From contig DNCM01000079.1 in the NCBI GenBank assembly GCA_003498085.1, forward strand, positions 1 through 15,463: DNA of 15,463 nt, given 5' to 3'. Under the pieces are notes generated by a model. The model was not told the DNA's origin. It saw only the letters and a list, made by a program, of their open reading frames with translations, and did no database searches. Shown one piece after another: positions 1-5,926 of the stretch. Each line of letters starts with the position of its first letter. Position 1 is the first letter of the stretch. Made by a program: the position numbers and the translations under genes. The DNA is from a bacterium. Its GTDB lineage: Bacteria; UBA9089; UBA9088.

Positions 1-139
1 ATACCCACCTAAAAAACAAGATAAAGCTTAATGGTAAGATCTTTAGAGATAACAGGGATTCGAAGCCAGCCGAACGCCGACCTTATGGGAGGAAAAAGTG
101 AGGCTGGCCGGGTGCCGAATCCCATCCCCTCCGAATTTG
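1..139. repeat. Tandem unit A with tRNA-Ser-like 3' end
   Basis: First of two tandem copies. It opens with ATACCCACCTAAAAAACAAG and GATAAAGC, carries CTTTAGAGAT at 41-50, then a large inverted repeat, and ends with CTCCGAATT around 129-137. The second copy restarts at 140 with ATACTCACCTAAAGAACAAG, giving a period of 139 bases. The stretch CGAATCCCATCCCCTCCG (116-133) resembles the T-arm and acceptor 3' strand of a bacterial tRNA-Ser, but no complete tRNA is present; it may lie before base 1. No coding capacity was seen. Confidence 0.7.
55..135 (+). repeat. tRNA-end hairpin element, tRNA-Ser-like version
   Basis: The outer arms GGGATTCG (55-62) and CGAATCCC (116-123) are perfectly complementary. 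The inner arms GCCAGCC (65-71) and GGCTGGC (102-108) are also perfect and enclose a 30-base loop. CGGGTGC separates the inner and outer right arms. The right outer arm runs into a tRNA-Ser-like acceptor end. The core (AA, GCCAGCC, loop, GGCTGGCCGGG) recurs at 4323-4392 next to tRNA-Leu, there with arms matching tRNA-Leu. Function is unknown. A mobile palindromic element or a structured RNA are the main options. Confidence 0.65.
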
Positions 140-227
140 ATACTCACCTAAAGAACAAGATAAAGCCTAAACTTTAGAGATATAGGATGAAATTTTTTGA
201 TTTAAATTTCATTCTCTCCGAATTATC
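140..227. repeat. Tandem unit B, shorter diverged copy
   Basis: It repeats the start of unit A with a few substitutions and shares CTTTAGAGAT (172-181). Its inverted repeat is different: ATGAAATTT (187-195) pairs with AAATTTCAT (204-212) around an 8-base loop, and GG/TC extends the stem. It ends in CTCTCCGAATT (214-224), again like a tRNA-Ser acceptor strand. The pcm -35 box begins at 228, directly after the unit. Confidence 0.65.
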
Positions 228-256
228 TTGCGTTTTTTTATATTTCCTTGTATAAT
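228..256 (+). promoter_or_regulatory. Sigma70-type promoter of the pcm operon
   Basis: The -35 box is TTGCGT (228-233) and the -10 box a perfect TATAAT (251-256), with a 17-base spacer. The predicted transcription start is about 263-264, which coincides with an in-frame GTG at 264, so the transcript would be leaderless. The -35 box touches the end of repeat unit B. Confidence 0.7.
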
Positions 257-263
257 CCTTTTT

Positions 264-923
264 GTGCAAGAAGAAGAAATTTATAAGATAAGAAGGAAAA
301 CTATGGTCTCTGAACAGATAGAAAAAAGGGGGATAAATAACAAAAAGATCCTTTCTGCTATGCTAGATATTCCAAGACATTTGTTTGTTAATGAAGCACA
401 AAGGGAATATGCCTATAATGATTATCCACTATCTATTGGAGAAGGACAAACAATATCCCAGCCGTACATTGTTGCTTTGATGACATCGTTACTTGAGTTA
501 AAAGGAGATGAGATCATTTTGGAAATAGGAACAGGTTCAGGCTATCAGGCCGCAATACTTGCAAAGCTTGCAGAAACGGTCTATAGCATTGAAAAGATTG
601 AAGTTTTAGCGAAAAGAGCAATGAGTGTTTTGATGATGCTTAATATAAAGAATGTTCATATCATGGTTGGGAATGGAAGTATTGGAGTACAGGGGGGAAG
701 TTTTGACAGGATAATTGTAACAGCAGCCTCTCCAGATCTTCCAGAGCCATTGATCGAACAGCTCAAAGATGACGGTATCATGGTCATCCCAGTTGGAGAA
801 AAATATAGCCAAATGCTTATCGTTGTGAAAAAAAAACATGGTGAAATTACAAAAGAGGAAAAGGGTGGTTGCATATTTGTTCCCTTGATTGGAAAGTATG
901 GATTTGATTCACAATTTAATTAA
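264..923 (+). CDS. pcm: Protein-L-isoaspartate O-methyltransferase
   Basis: Cytosolic SAM-dependent methyltransferase that repairs isoaspartyl residues in aged proteins. The conserved N-terminal region with Pro-Arg-His-x-Phe-Val is followed by GEGQTISQPYIVALMT, the substrate/SAM region. Motif I, EIGTGSGYQAA, lies near residues 87-97, and IIVTAA, PEPLIEQL and IPVG follow, all in family order. Length is 219 residues from GTG 264. I chose that start because the promoter -10 box ends 7 bases before it and because Y-K-I-R-R-K-T before MVSEQI aligns with the family's usual N-terminus. ATG 303 (206 residues), preceded by AAGGA, is the alternative. First gene of its operon; overlaps the next gene by 26 bases. 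Confidence 0.93.
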   Translation: MQEEEIYKIRRKTMVSEQIEKRGINNKKILSAMLDIPRHLFVNEAQREYAYNDYPLSIGEGQTISQPYIVALMTSLLELKGDEIILEIGTGSGYQAAILAKLAETVYSIEKIEVLAKRAMSVLMMLNIKNVHIMVGNGSIGVQGGSFDRIIVTAASPDLPEPLIEQLKDDGIMVIPVGEKYSQMLIVVKKKHGEITKEEKGGCIFVPLIGKYGFDSQFN

Positions 924-1482
924 CTGGACCATAAATTGGGCACAGACACCTTATGGTGTTTATGCTCTTTTTGCTATTTCTTTTGCAGAATCAAGTTTTT
1001 TTCCTGTTCCACCAGATACACTCCTCATTGCCCTTTCCCTTATTAGTCCAAAGACCGCTCTATTTTACTCCCTAATTTGTACAATTGGCTCAGTCATTGG
1101 TGGATGTTTCGGCTATTTAATTGGATTTTTCGGTGGAAGGCCAATATTAAAAAGGCTTTTTAAGGAAGAAAAAGTAAAGATTGTCCACAATTATTTTGAA
1201 AAATATGGGGCATGGGCAATATTTATTGCAGCATTTACACCAATTCCATATAAAGTCTTCACTATTGCAGCTGGTGCGTTCTATATAAACCTCCCAAAGT
1301 TTGTCATTGCATCTATTCTTGGAAGGGGAGGGAGGTTTTTCTTGGTTGGTCTTTTTATTATGATATTTGGTGAGACTGCAAAGGTAATAATAAAAAAGCA
1401 CTTTGAATTATTCACAATTTTATTTATTTTATTACTTATTGGCGGATTTTATTGTCTAAAGCATATTAAAATTAAAAGATGA
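898..1482 (+). CDS. YqaA/DedA-type (VTT domain) inner-membrane protein
   Basis: Polytopic membrane protein of the SNARE-associated/VTT superfamily, YqaA branch (COG1238 type). DedA relatives are linked to membrane homeostasis and lipid flipping; the exact substrate here is not known. Visible features are the membrane segment with FFPVPPDTLLIALSL, a Gly-rich segment ending GYLIGFFGGRP, then FTPIPYKVFTIAAGAF followed by GRGGRFF, the family's signature Pro-containing re-entrant region and Arg cluster, and a final C-terminal helix. Length is 194 residues from ATG 898; an in-frame TTG at 889 is a weaker start. GGAAAG lies just before the ATG. It overlaps pcm by 26 bases and shares ATGA with xseB. 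pcm and yqaA-like genes also neighbour one another in some other bacteria. Confidence 0.85.
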   Translation: MDLIHNLINWTINWAQTPYGVYALFAISFAESSFFPVPPDTLLIALSLISPKTALFYSLICTIGSVIGGCFGYLIGFFGGRPILKRLFKEEKVKIVHNYFEKYGAWAIFIAAFTPIPYKVFTIAAGAFYINLPKFVIASILGRGGRFFLVGLFIMIFGETAKVIIKKHFELFTILFILLLIGGFYCLKHIKIKR

Positions 1483-1682
1483 ATTTTGAGGATGCCTTAA
1501 AAAGGCTTGAGGAGATCGTAAGAATATTAGAAAAGGGCGAGGTTTCACTTGATGAATCTATCAACCTCTTTGAAGAAGGGATCAAACTTCGCAAGTTTTG
1601 CAACGAAAAGCTTTCCGAGGCAGAAAGGAAGATAATAGTGATTACAGAGGAAGATATAGGTGGACAAGAAGAGCCTGGTTGA
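1479..1682 (+). CDS. xseB: Exodeoxyribonuclease VII small subunit
   Basis: Small subunit of exonuclease VII, which degrades single-stranded DNA together with the XseA large subunit. Its 67 residues match the family: FEDALKRLEEIVRILEKGEVSLDESINLFEEG is typical of the helical hairpin, followed by the charged second helix. The start ATG overlaps the upstream TGA (ATGA), indicating translational coupling. xseA is not in this window. The gene lies directly before a polyprenyl synthase gene, a common bacterial arrangement (xseB-ispA). Confidence 0.92.
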   Translation: MNFEDALKRLEEIVRILEKGEVSLDESINLFEEGIKLRKFCNEKLSEAERKIIVITEEDIGGQEEPG

Positions 1683-2376
1683 TGAAAGGATAAAAGCTAT
1701 TATCTCCTCAAGACATTCTAATCCTTTATTACATGAAGCAATAGAGTATGCCTTATTTCCCTCTGGAAAGAGAATAAGACCTGTTTTTTGTCTTTTATCT
1801 TGCGAGGCAGTTTCTGGAGATTTTATTTCTGCATTAGATGTTGCGGTTGCTATTGAGTTTATCCATACATATTCCCTAATCCATGATGACATTATGGATG
1901 AAGATATAGAAAGAAGGGGAAAGTCATCCCTTTACAAAAAATATGGAATACCGATTGCAATCCTTGTTGGCGATGGTTTTCTTACATTGGGATTTGAAAT
2001 TCTCTCTGATTATCCAGAAATTTCAAAAAAGGTAGCGGTTGCTTGTGGAATAGAAGGTATGGTTTTAGGACAGTTTGAGGAAATAGTAAAAATTCAAAAA
2101 CAAGAAAAGATAAATCTTAATAAGACTGCAAAGCTATTTTCTGTATCCTGTGTTGCCGGAGGAATGATTGGAGGGGGGACAAAGGAAGAGGTGGAGGCAT
2201 TGGAGAGGTTTGGGATAAACTTCGGACTTTCATTTCAAATTAAGGATGAGATCATGGATGGGGAAGAAGGAGATGAAAAAAGGCTTTATTTTCTACTTGA
2301 TAAAGCAAAGTCTTCCCTCTCTATATTTGGTGAAAGGGGAAAAGGTCTTGAGGATATGCTTCATTATTTTGAATGA
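1660..2376 (+). CDS. Short polyprenyl (farnesyl/geranylgeranyl-type) diphosphate synthase
   Basis: Trans-isoprenyl diphosphate synthase that condenses IPP with allylic diphosphates to make quinone or undecaprenyl precursors. Visible features are GKRIRP (36-41), first Asp-rich motif DDIMDED (76-82) followed by RRGKSS, GDGFLTL (105-111), KTAKLF (155-160) and second Asp-rich motif FQIKDEIMD (192-200). The usual GQxxD appears as GQFEE (137-141). At 238 residues it is about 50 shorter than typical IspA. Residues after DEIMD jump almost directly to the C-terminal helix (FGERGKGLEDML), so the usual GK-TYP-LLG segment is missing. The start is GTG 1660, with GAGG upstream, inside xseB by 23 bases. Chain length of the product and activity are uncertain. 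Confidence 0.82.
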   Translation: MDKKSLVDERIKAIISSRHSNPLLHEAIEYALFPSGKRIRPVFCLLSCEAVSGDFISALDVAVAIEFIHTYSLIHDDIMDEDIERRGKSSLYKKYGIPIAILVGDGFLTLGFEILSDYPEISKKVAVACGIEGMVLGQFEEIVKIQKQEKINLNKTAKLFSVSCVAGGMIGGGTKEEVEALERFGINFGLSFQIKDEIMDGEEGDEKRLYFLLDKAKSSLSIFGERGKGLEDMLHYFE

Positions 2377-2552
2377 CAAAAATAAAATGTGTAGAATGTA
2401 AATATTTCAAAATCACATGGGACAAAAATTTTCCTTATGGATGTAGTATATTGGGCTTTAAGTCAAGAAAGAGACCCTCTTTTGTTGTCTATGAATGCAG
2501 CAAAAATCCCTGTAATTTTTTCATCCAAAAGAAACAAATAGAGAAACAGTAA
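2373..2552 (+). CDS. Small Cys-rich conserved protein (59 aa)
   Basis: An ORF below common length cut-offs. Its ATG overlaps the previous TGA (ATGA), so it looks translationally coupled. The protein starts MTKIKCVECKYF, continues ITWDKNFPYGC and GFKSRKRPS, and ends near CSKNPCNFF. The five cysteines at 6, 9, 24, 42 and 47 suggest a metal site. The pattern C-x2-C-K-Y-F, T-W-D-x3-P-x-G-C, GFKS, P-C-x-F matches a small conserved family I recall from Deltaproteobacteria and candidate phyla, sometimes labelled uracil-DNA glycosylase without good cause. Function is unknown. It is the last gene of the plus-strand operon, 5 bases from the convergent kdsB stop. Confidence 0.8.
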   Translation: MTKIKCVECKYFKITWDKNFPYGCSILGFKSRKRPSFVVYECSKNPCNFFIQKKQIEKQ

Positions 2553-2566
2553 AAAATTTATTTTTT
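2551..2566. terminator. Possible AT-only bidirectional terminator
   Basis: AAAAAATTTATTTTTT lies between the convergent stop codons of the Cys-rich gene and kdsB, forming an A-run/T-run inverted repeat. It would give U-tracts on both strands, but it has no GC stem and also covers both stop codons, so the call is weak. Confidence 0.25.
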
Positions 2567-3262
2567 ATTCATTAATTTTTTTACCAGTAAAAAGTCTTCT
2601 TCTGTATCAACAGAAAAAGAATCATACTCTGTTGTTTTTACTTTTATTTTATAGCCATGTTCTAATGCTCTAAGCTGTTCTAATCCTTCTTTCTTTTCAA
2701 GTATTCCTTGTGGGAGTTGAGCAAATTTGAAAAGAAAATCCTTTCTGTAACCATAGATTCCAATATGCTTGTGACAAACCCCAGAGTACGGGATAACTGA
2801 TCTTGAGAAATAAAGGGCGAGGTCGTTTCTATCACATACAACCTTCACAATATTTGGGTTTTCTACCTCATCTCTTGTTATTTCTTTCTTTAGGGTTACC
2901 ATAGGTACTTCTGAATTTATTAAGCAATCAACAAGCTCGTTTATCATAGAAGGTGGTATAAGTGGTTGGTCTCCCTGGATGTTTACGACATAAGTAACAT
3001 CTATATCTGAAACTGCCTCTCGTACCCTATCTGTTCCAGACTGATGTTTATTACTTGTCATAACGACATTCGCACCAAATCCTTCTGCTACACTTCTTAT
3101 CCTTTCATCATCGGTTGCGATAATTATATTATCCAAAGCCTTTTTTGATTGCTCATAGACCCACTGAATAAGAGGTTTTCCACACAGATTTATTAATGGT
3201 TTTTCTGGAAGCCTTCTAGATTTCAGCCTTGCTGGAATGACTCCAATTATCTTAAAAAACAC
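2558..3262 (-). CDS. kdsB: 3-deoxy-manno-octulosonate cytidylyltransferase (CMP-Kdo synthetase)
   Basis: Activates Kdo with CTP to give CMP-Kdo for the lipopolysaccharide inner core; cytosolic. The nucleotidyltransferase fingerprint is clear: IPARLKSRRLPEKPL near residues 9-23, IATDDERI, NIQGDQPLIPP, MVTLKKEI, HIGIYGYRKDFL and SVDTEEDF. Length is 234 residues, slightly below the usual 245-250. The start is GTG, whose first G is the last base of the clpP stop TAG, so it is probably coupled to clpP. The last gene of its run; it converges with the pcm operon. With lpxD it supports an outer membrane with lipid A and Kdo. Confidence 0.93.
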   Translation of the reverse strand: MFFKIIGVIPARLKSRRLPEKPLINLCGKPLIQWVYEQSKKALDNIIIATDDERIRSVAEGFGANVVMTSNKHQSGTDRVREAVSDIDVTYVVNIQGDQPLIPPSMINELVDCLINSEVPMVTLKKEITRDEVENPNIVKVVCDRNDLALYFSRSVIPYSGVCHKHIGIYGYRKDFLFKFAQLPQGILEKKEGLEQLRALEHGYKIKVKTTEYDSFSVDTEEDFLLVKKLMNKK

Positions 3263-3867
3263 TATTTCTTAGACTTTCTGGTAACAAATATTTCGTCTGC
3301 TATCCCATATTCTACAGCCTCTTGGCCGGTCATATAGAAATCTCTGTCTGTGTCTTTCTCTATCCTTTCAATTGGTTGTCCTGTATGTTTCGCAAGGATT
3401 TGGTTTAATTGATCCTTTACCCTTAATATCTCTTTTGCTTGAATGCCAATGTCTGTTGCTTGGCCTTGTGCTCCACCTAATGGTTGATGAATCATAATTC
3501 TTGCATGGGGAAGGACATATCTTTTTCCTTTTGTCCCTGCAGCAAGAAGTAAGGCACCCATCGATGCAGCTTGTCCAACGCAAATTGTTGAGATGTCACA
3601 CTTTATATACTGCATTGTATCGTAAATAGCAAGCCCTGCTGTGACTATCCCACCAGGATTGTTGATATATACATCTATGTCCTTTTCTGGATCTTCTGCC
3701 TCAAGATATAGCATTTGAGCAATTATGATATTTGCTGTATCATCATCTATTACATTACCAAGGAATATAATCCTATCCTTAAGGAGACGAGAAAATATAT
3801 CATATCCCCTTTCTCCCCTTGGGCTCTGCTCAATTACCATTGGAATAAGCTGTGACTTTAGGTTCAT
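3262..3867 (-). CDS. clpP: ATP-dependent Clp protease proteolytic subunit
   Basis: Serine protease subunit that forms a barrel with Clp ATPases. The catalytic triad is visible: Ser102 in GQAASMG, His127 in IMIHQPLGG and Asp176 in DTDRDFYM. The N-terminal LIPMVIEQSPRGERGYDIFSRLL is typical. From ATG 3867 the protein is 201 residues, normal for the family. The frame stays open upstream to 3951, but that extension has no ClpP similarity and overlaps the gene before it. The upstream stop is one base before this ATG, suggesting coupling. No trigger factor or clpX gene is adjacent; kdsB follows. Confidence 0.95.
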   Translation of the reverse strand: MNLKSQLIPMVIEQSPRGERGYDIFSRLLKDRIIFLGNVIDDDTANIIIAQMLYLEAEDPEKDIDVYINNPGGIVTAGLAIYDTMQYIKCDISTICVGQAASMGALLLAAGTKGKRYVLPHARIMIHQPLGGAQGQATDIGIQAKEILRVKDQLNQILAKHTGQPIERIEKDTDRDFYMTGQEAVEYGIADEIFVTRKSKK

Positions 3868-3868
3868 A

Positions 3869-4306
3869 TTACCAAATAATGGAAATCCTCTCGCTTGGCT
3901 GCTTCCAAAGATAGTTATGATAGATATAAGGATTGTAGGGAAGAACAGCATTTCGGCTATTTCTTGCGATGTCTATAAGTGTCTCTGCTGGCCTAAGAAG
4001 TGAAGCATCATAAGGTGGTGGTAAAATTCCTCTATCGCTTCCACCGAGACCAACAGCACCTATCTCCATCCTCCATACAATATTTAAATATGCCTGCTGT
4101 TGTTGATACGCTTGGTTTGTATGAATATTCAGTATCGGATCAGGCTCAATAGTATCTGAAATAGGCATCGGAGAACGGGAAGGTCTTGGTGCATCTACAT
4201 GCGGCATCTCTGCTCTTGTTACTGCAAACTGCTGTCCCTCATCTGGTACATTTGGTACAGGCATTTCAATATACCCTTGAATACCTTCAACAGAATTAAC
4301 TGGCAT
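3869..4306 (-). CDS. Hypothetical protein, Pro-rich N-terminus, upstream of clpP
   Basis: A 145-residue protein I do not recognise. The first 60 residues are rich in Pro and acidic residues (PVPNVPDEG, RPSRSPMPIS), then a Gln-rich NQAYQQQQAYL and an ordered-looking C-terminal half containing MEIGAVGLGGSDRG, LLRPAETLIDIARNSRN and several aromatic residues near the end. There is no signal peptide, membrane segment or Cys pair. A strong ribosome site, AGAGG (4316-4320), precedes ATG 4306, and the stop is one base before clpP, both favouring a real gene. The ribosome site begins only 3 bases after the duplicated tRNA-Leu 3' end. Confidence 0.65.
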   Translation of the reverse strand: MPVNSVEGIQGYIEMPVPNVPDEGQQFAVTRAEMPHVDAPRPSRSPMPISDTIEPDPILNIHTNQAYQQQQAYLNIVWRMEIGAVGLGGSDRGILPPPYDASLLRPAETLIDIARNSRNAVLPYNPYIYHNYLWKQPSERISIIW

Positions 4307-4322
4307 CTTTCATCACCTCTAG

Positions 4323-4344
4323 TGCCGAGGGCGGGACTTGAACC
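4323..4344 (-). repeat. Duplicated 3' end of tRNA-Leu (attR-like)
   Basis: These 22 bases are identical to 4423-4444, the T-arm and acceptor end of tRNA-Leu, offset by exactly 100 bases. The rest of the tRNA is absent. The arrangement resembles the direct repeats left by integration at a tRNA 3' end, though the enclosed DNA is far too small to encode an integrase. Confidence 0.85.
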
Positions 4345-4392
4345 TAATATTTTCTAAGGTTCCCGGCCAGCCTTTGGCTGGCTTCAAGTCCC
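4323..4392 (-). repeat. tRNA-end hairpin element, tRNA-Leu version
   Basis: On the minus strand the order is GGGACTTGAA (4392-4383), GCCAGCC-AAA-GGCTGGC (4382-4366), CGGG, a small AACCT/AGGTT hairpin, then TTCAAGTCCC (4342-4333) and the tRNA-Leu acceptor strand GCCCTCGGCA to 4323. The outer 10-base arms are perfectly complementary and match the T-arm of the neighbouring tRNA-Leu. The core GCCAGCC..GGCTGGCCGGG is shared with 55-135. Read on the plus strand the hairpin is followed by six T residues, but no plus-strand gene ends here. Confidence 0.75.
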
Positions 4393-4422
4393 TTTTTTCA
4401 CTCCCTCTTTATTCTTACTTTC

Positions 4423-4503
<81 letters not shown>

Positions 4504-4504
<1 letters not shown>

Positions 4505-5400
4505 TATCTAAAAATCTCTAACGCTTTTTTTATAGTATTATAATGAATTTGAATTGTATCGTCAATCTTATATGCATACCCTCCTCCCAAAACAACCACA
4601 ATTGGGATACTAAACCTTTTTGCAGTCTCAAAGACTATCTCGTCCCGTTTCATCAGTCCATTCATTGTAAGCTCCAAAGCACCAAGCTGGTCATCTTTAT
4701 AGGGATCTGCTCCCGCTACATAAACAATGAAATCAGGTTTAAACTCGTCGATTATCCAAAGAATATCTGAATCTATAATAGAGAGGTATTCATCGTCAGA
4801 GGTTCCATTTGAAAGATTAACATCAAGGGTAGATTTTTCTTTAAACAAAGGATAAACTTTTTCTTGATGTATAGAATATGTAAAGACATCATTATCTTTT
4901 GTAAATATACTTGCGGTCCCATTTCCCTGATGTAGATCACAGTCAAATATAAGGGACCTTTTTATCTTCCTCTCCTTCTTCAAAACCATAACACAAACTG
5001 CGATATCATTTAACATGCAAAAACCCTCTCCATGGTCAGAAAATGCATGGTGAAATCCGCCTCCAACATTTATCCCAACTGCCTGTTCTAATGCATGTCT
5101 TCCTGCAAGAGTAGTTCCCCCACAGGCATATTTAAATGCCTTAAATAACTCCTTTGAATAAGGAAGCTCCAATATGAGTTCTTCTTCATAGGATAAGTTT
5201 TCCATTTTTAATTTATCAATGTATTTTTGTGTATGGACAAGAAGAAGCGAAGACAGATCAATACTTTCTGGTTCAACTATGCAACTTTTTAAAATAAGAC
5301 CATTTTCAATAAGCTTTTCTAAAACGAGCTTGTATTTTTGCATTGGAAAAACATGATGACCAATGTCTGCATAATAATTCGGAGAATAAACTATCTTCAT
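4504..5400 (-). CDS. Histone deacetylase superfamily protein (class IV-like deacetylase)
   Basis: Zinc amidohydrolase of the arginase/deacetylase fold, 298 residues. Visible motifs are GGGFHHAFSDHGEGFCMLND with the catalytic His pair 117-118, zinc ligands Asp155 and His157 in DCDLHQGNGT, zinc ligand Asp232 in AGADPYKDD, and the oxyanion Tyr275 in LGGGYA. The GGGFHH...GGFC-like pattern resembles HDAC11-type (class IV) enzymes more than AcuC. Bacterial substrates of this branch are unsettled; acetyl-lysine proteins or acetylated polyamines are possible. No ribosome site precedes ATG 5400; the -10 box ends 8 bases upstream, so the message is predicted leaderless. It overlaps tRNA-Leu by one base. 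Confidence 0.9.
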
Positions 5401-5408
5401 TAGCTTAT

Positions 5409-5437
5409 ATTATATCAAAAAACAATTGATTTATCAA
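5409..5437 (-). promoter_or_regulatory. Promoter of the HDAC-like gene, leaderless type
   Basis: On the minus strand TTGATA (5437-5432) and TATAAT (5414-5409) are separated by 17 bases. Eight bases separate the -10 box from ATG 5400, so transcription should start at or within about two bases of the start codon. The inverted repeat TTGATTTATCAA (5426-5437) overlaps the -35 box and could be an operator. It may also drive the downstream tRNA-Leu. Confidence 0.75.
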
Positions 5438-5494
5438 AAATCTATAAAATTATACATTCTCTTTGAAGAACTTTTTCGGTATAATACAGACTTT

Positions 5495-5926
5495 TTATGT
5501 TAGCAAAATCCCCACTATTACTCCAAGAACAGCTCCAACAATCACTTCGACCGGTGTATGACCAATAAATTCTTTTACCCTTTCGTAATCCAGTCTTCCA
5601 TCTTCAATTATCTTGTTCAATACTCTTGCCTGCTGCCCAGCAGCCCTTCTGACACCTGCTGCATCATTCATGATGATAAAAGTAAATACAAGGGTTACGA
5701 TAAACAGTGGAGATGTCCATCCTTCTGTCCTTCCAACAGCTGTTGCTAATGCGACTGTTCCTCCCGAATGAGAGCTCGGCATTCCACCTGTTCTTAGTAA
5801 AACCCTAAAGTTAAATTTATGATGCTTTACAGTATAAATGGCGCTTTTTATTGTCTGGACTATTATCCATGCAAGAAATGGTGCCAAGAATAATGGCGAT
5901 GAAATAACACTAACAAATGTATTCAT
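5495..5926 (-). CDS. Divergent PAP2 (YuiD-type) membrane phosphatase-like protein
   Basis: A 143-residue integral membrane protein of the divergent PAP2 family. The signature GGMPSSHSG (near residues 47-55) followed by ALATAVG, then NDAAGVRRAAGQQARVLN and GHTPVEVIVGAVLGVIVG are characteristic. Hydrophobic segments occupy the N-terminus, the middle and the C-terminus. The family is presumed to act on lipid phosphates at the membrane, but its substrate is not established. Start ATG 5926 lies 17 bases inside the M16 gene and lacks a good ribosome site, so coupling is likely. It is the last gene of the rpsO-pnp operon. Confidence 0.9.
   Translation of the reverse strand: MNTFVSVISSPLFLAPFLAWIIVQTIKSAIYTVKHHKFNFRVLLRTGGMPSSHSGGTVALATAVGRTEGWTSPLFIVTLVFTFIIMNDAAGVRRAAGQQARVLNKIIEDGRLDYERVKEFIGHTPVEVIVGAVLGVIVGILLT

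Noticed and set aside
1..227. CRISPR array
   Set aside because: There are only two long, diverged units without regular short spacers, and no cas genes.
228..263. Upstream 12-residue extension of Pcm beginning at TTG 228
   Set aside because: The TTG is the -35 box and the segment contains the -10 box, so it should not be transcribed.
1545..1892. Minus-strand open frame of 115 codons across xseB and the polyprenyl synthase
   Set aside because: It is antisense to two recognised genes and has no recognisable motif.
3868..3951. 28-residue N-terminal extension of ClpP
   Set aside because: It overlaps the coupled upstream gene, is unlike ClpP N-termini, and ATG 3867 gives the normal family length.
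4333..4398. Plus-strand intrinsic terminator (hairpin followed by six T residues)
   Set aside because: No plus-strand gene leads into it; surrounding genes are on the minus strand. The T-run is absent from the sister hairpin at 55-123, so termination is not the shared feature.
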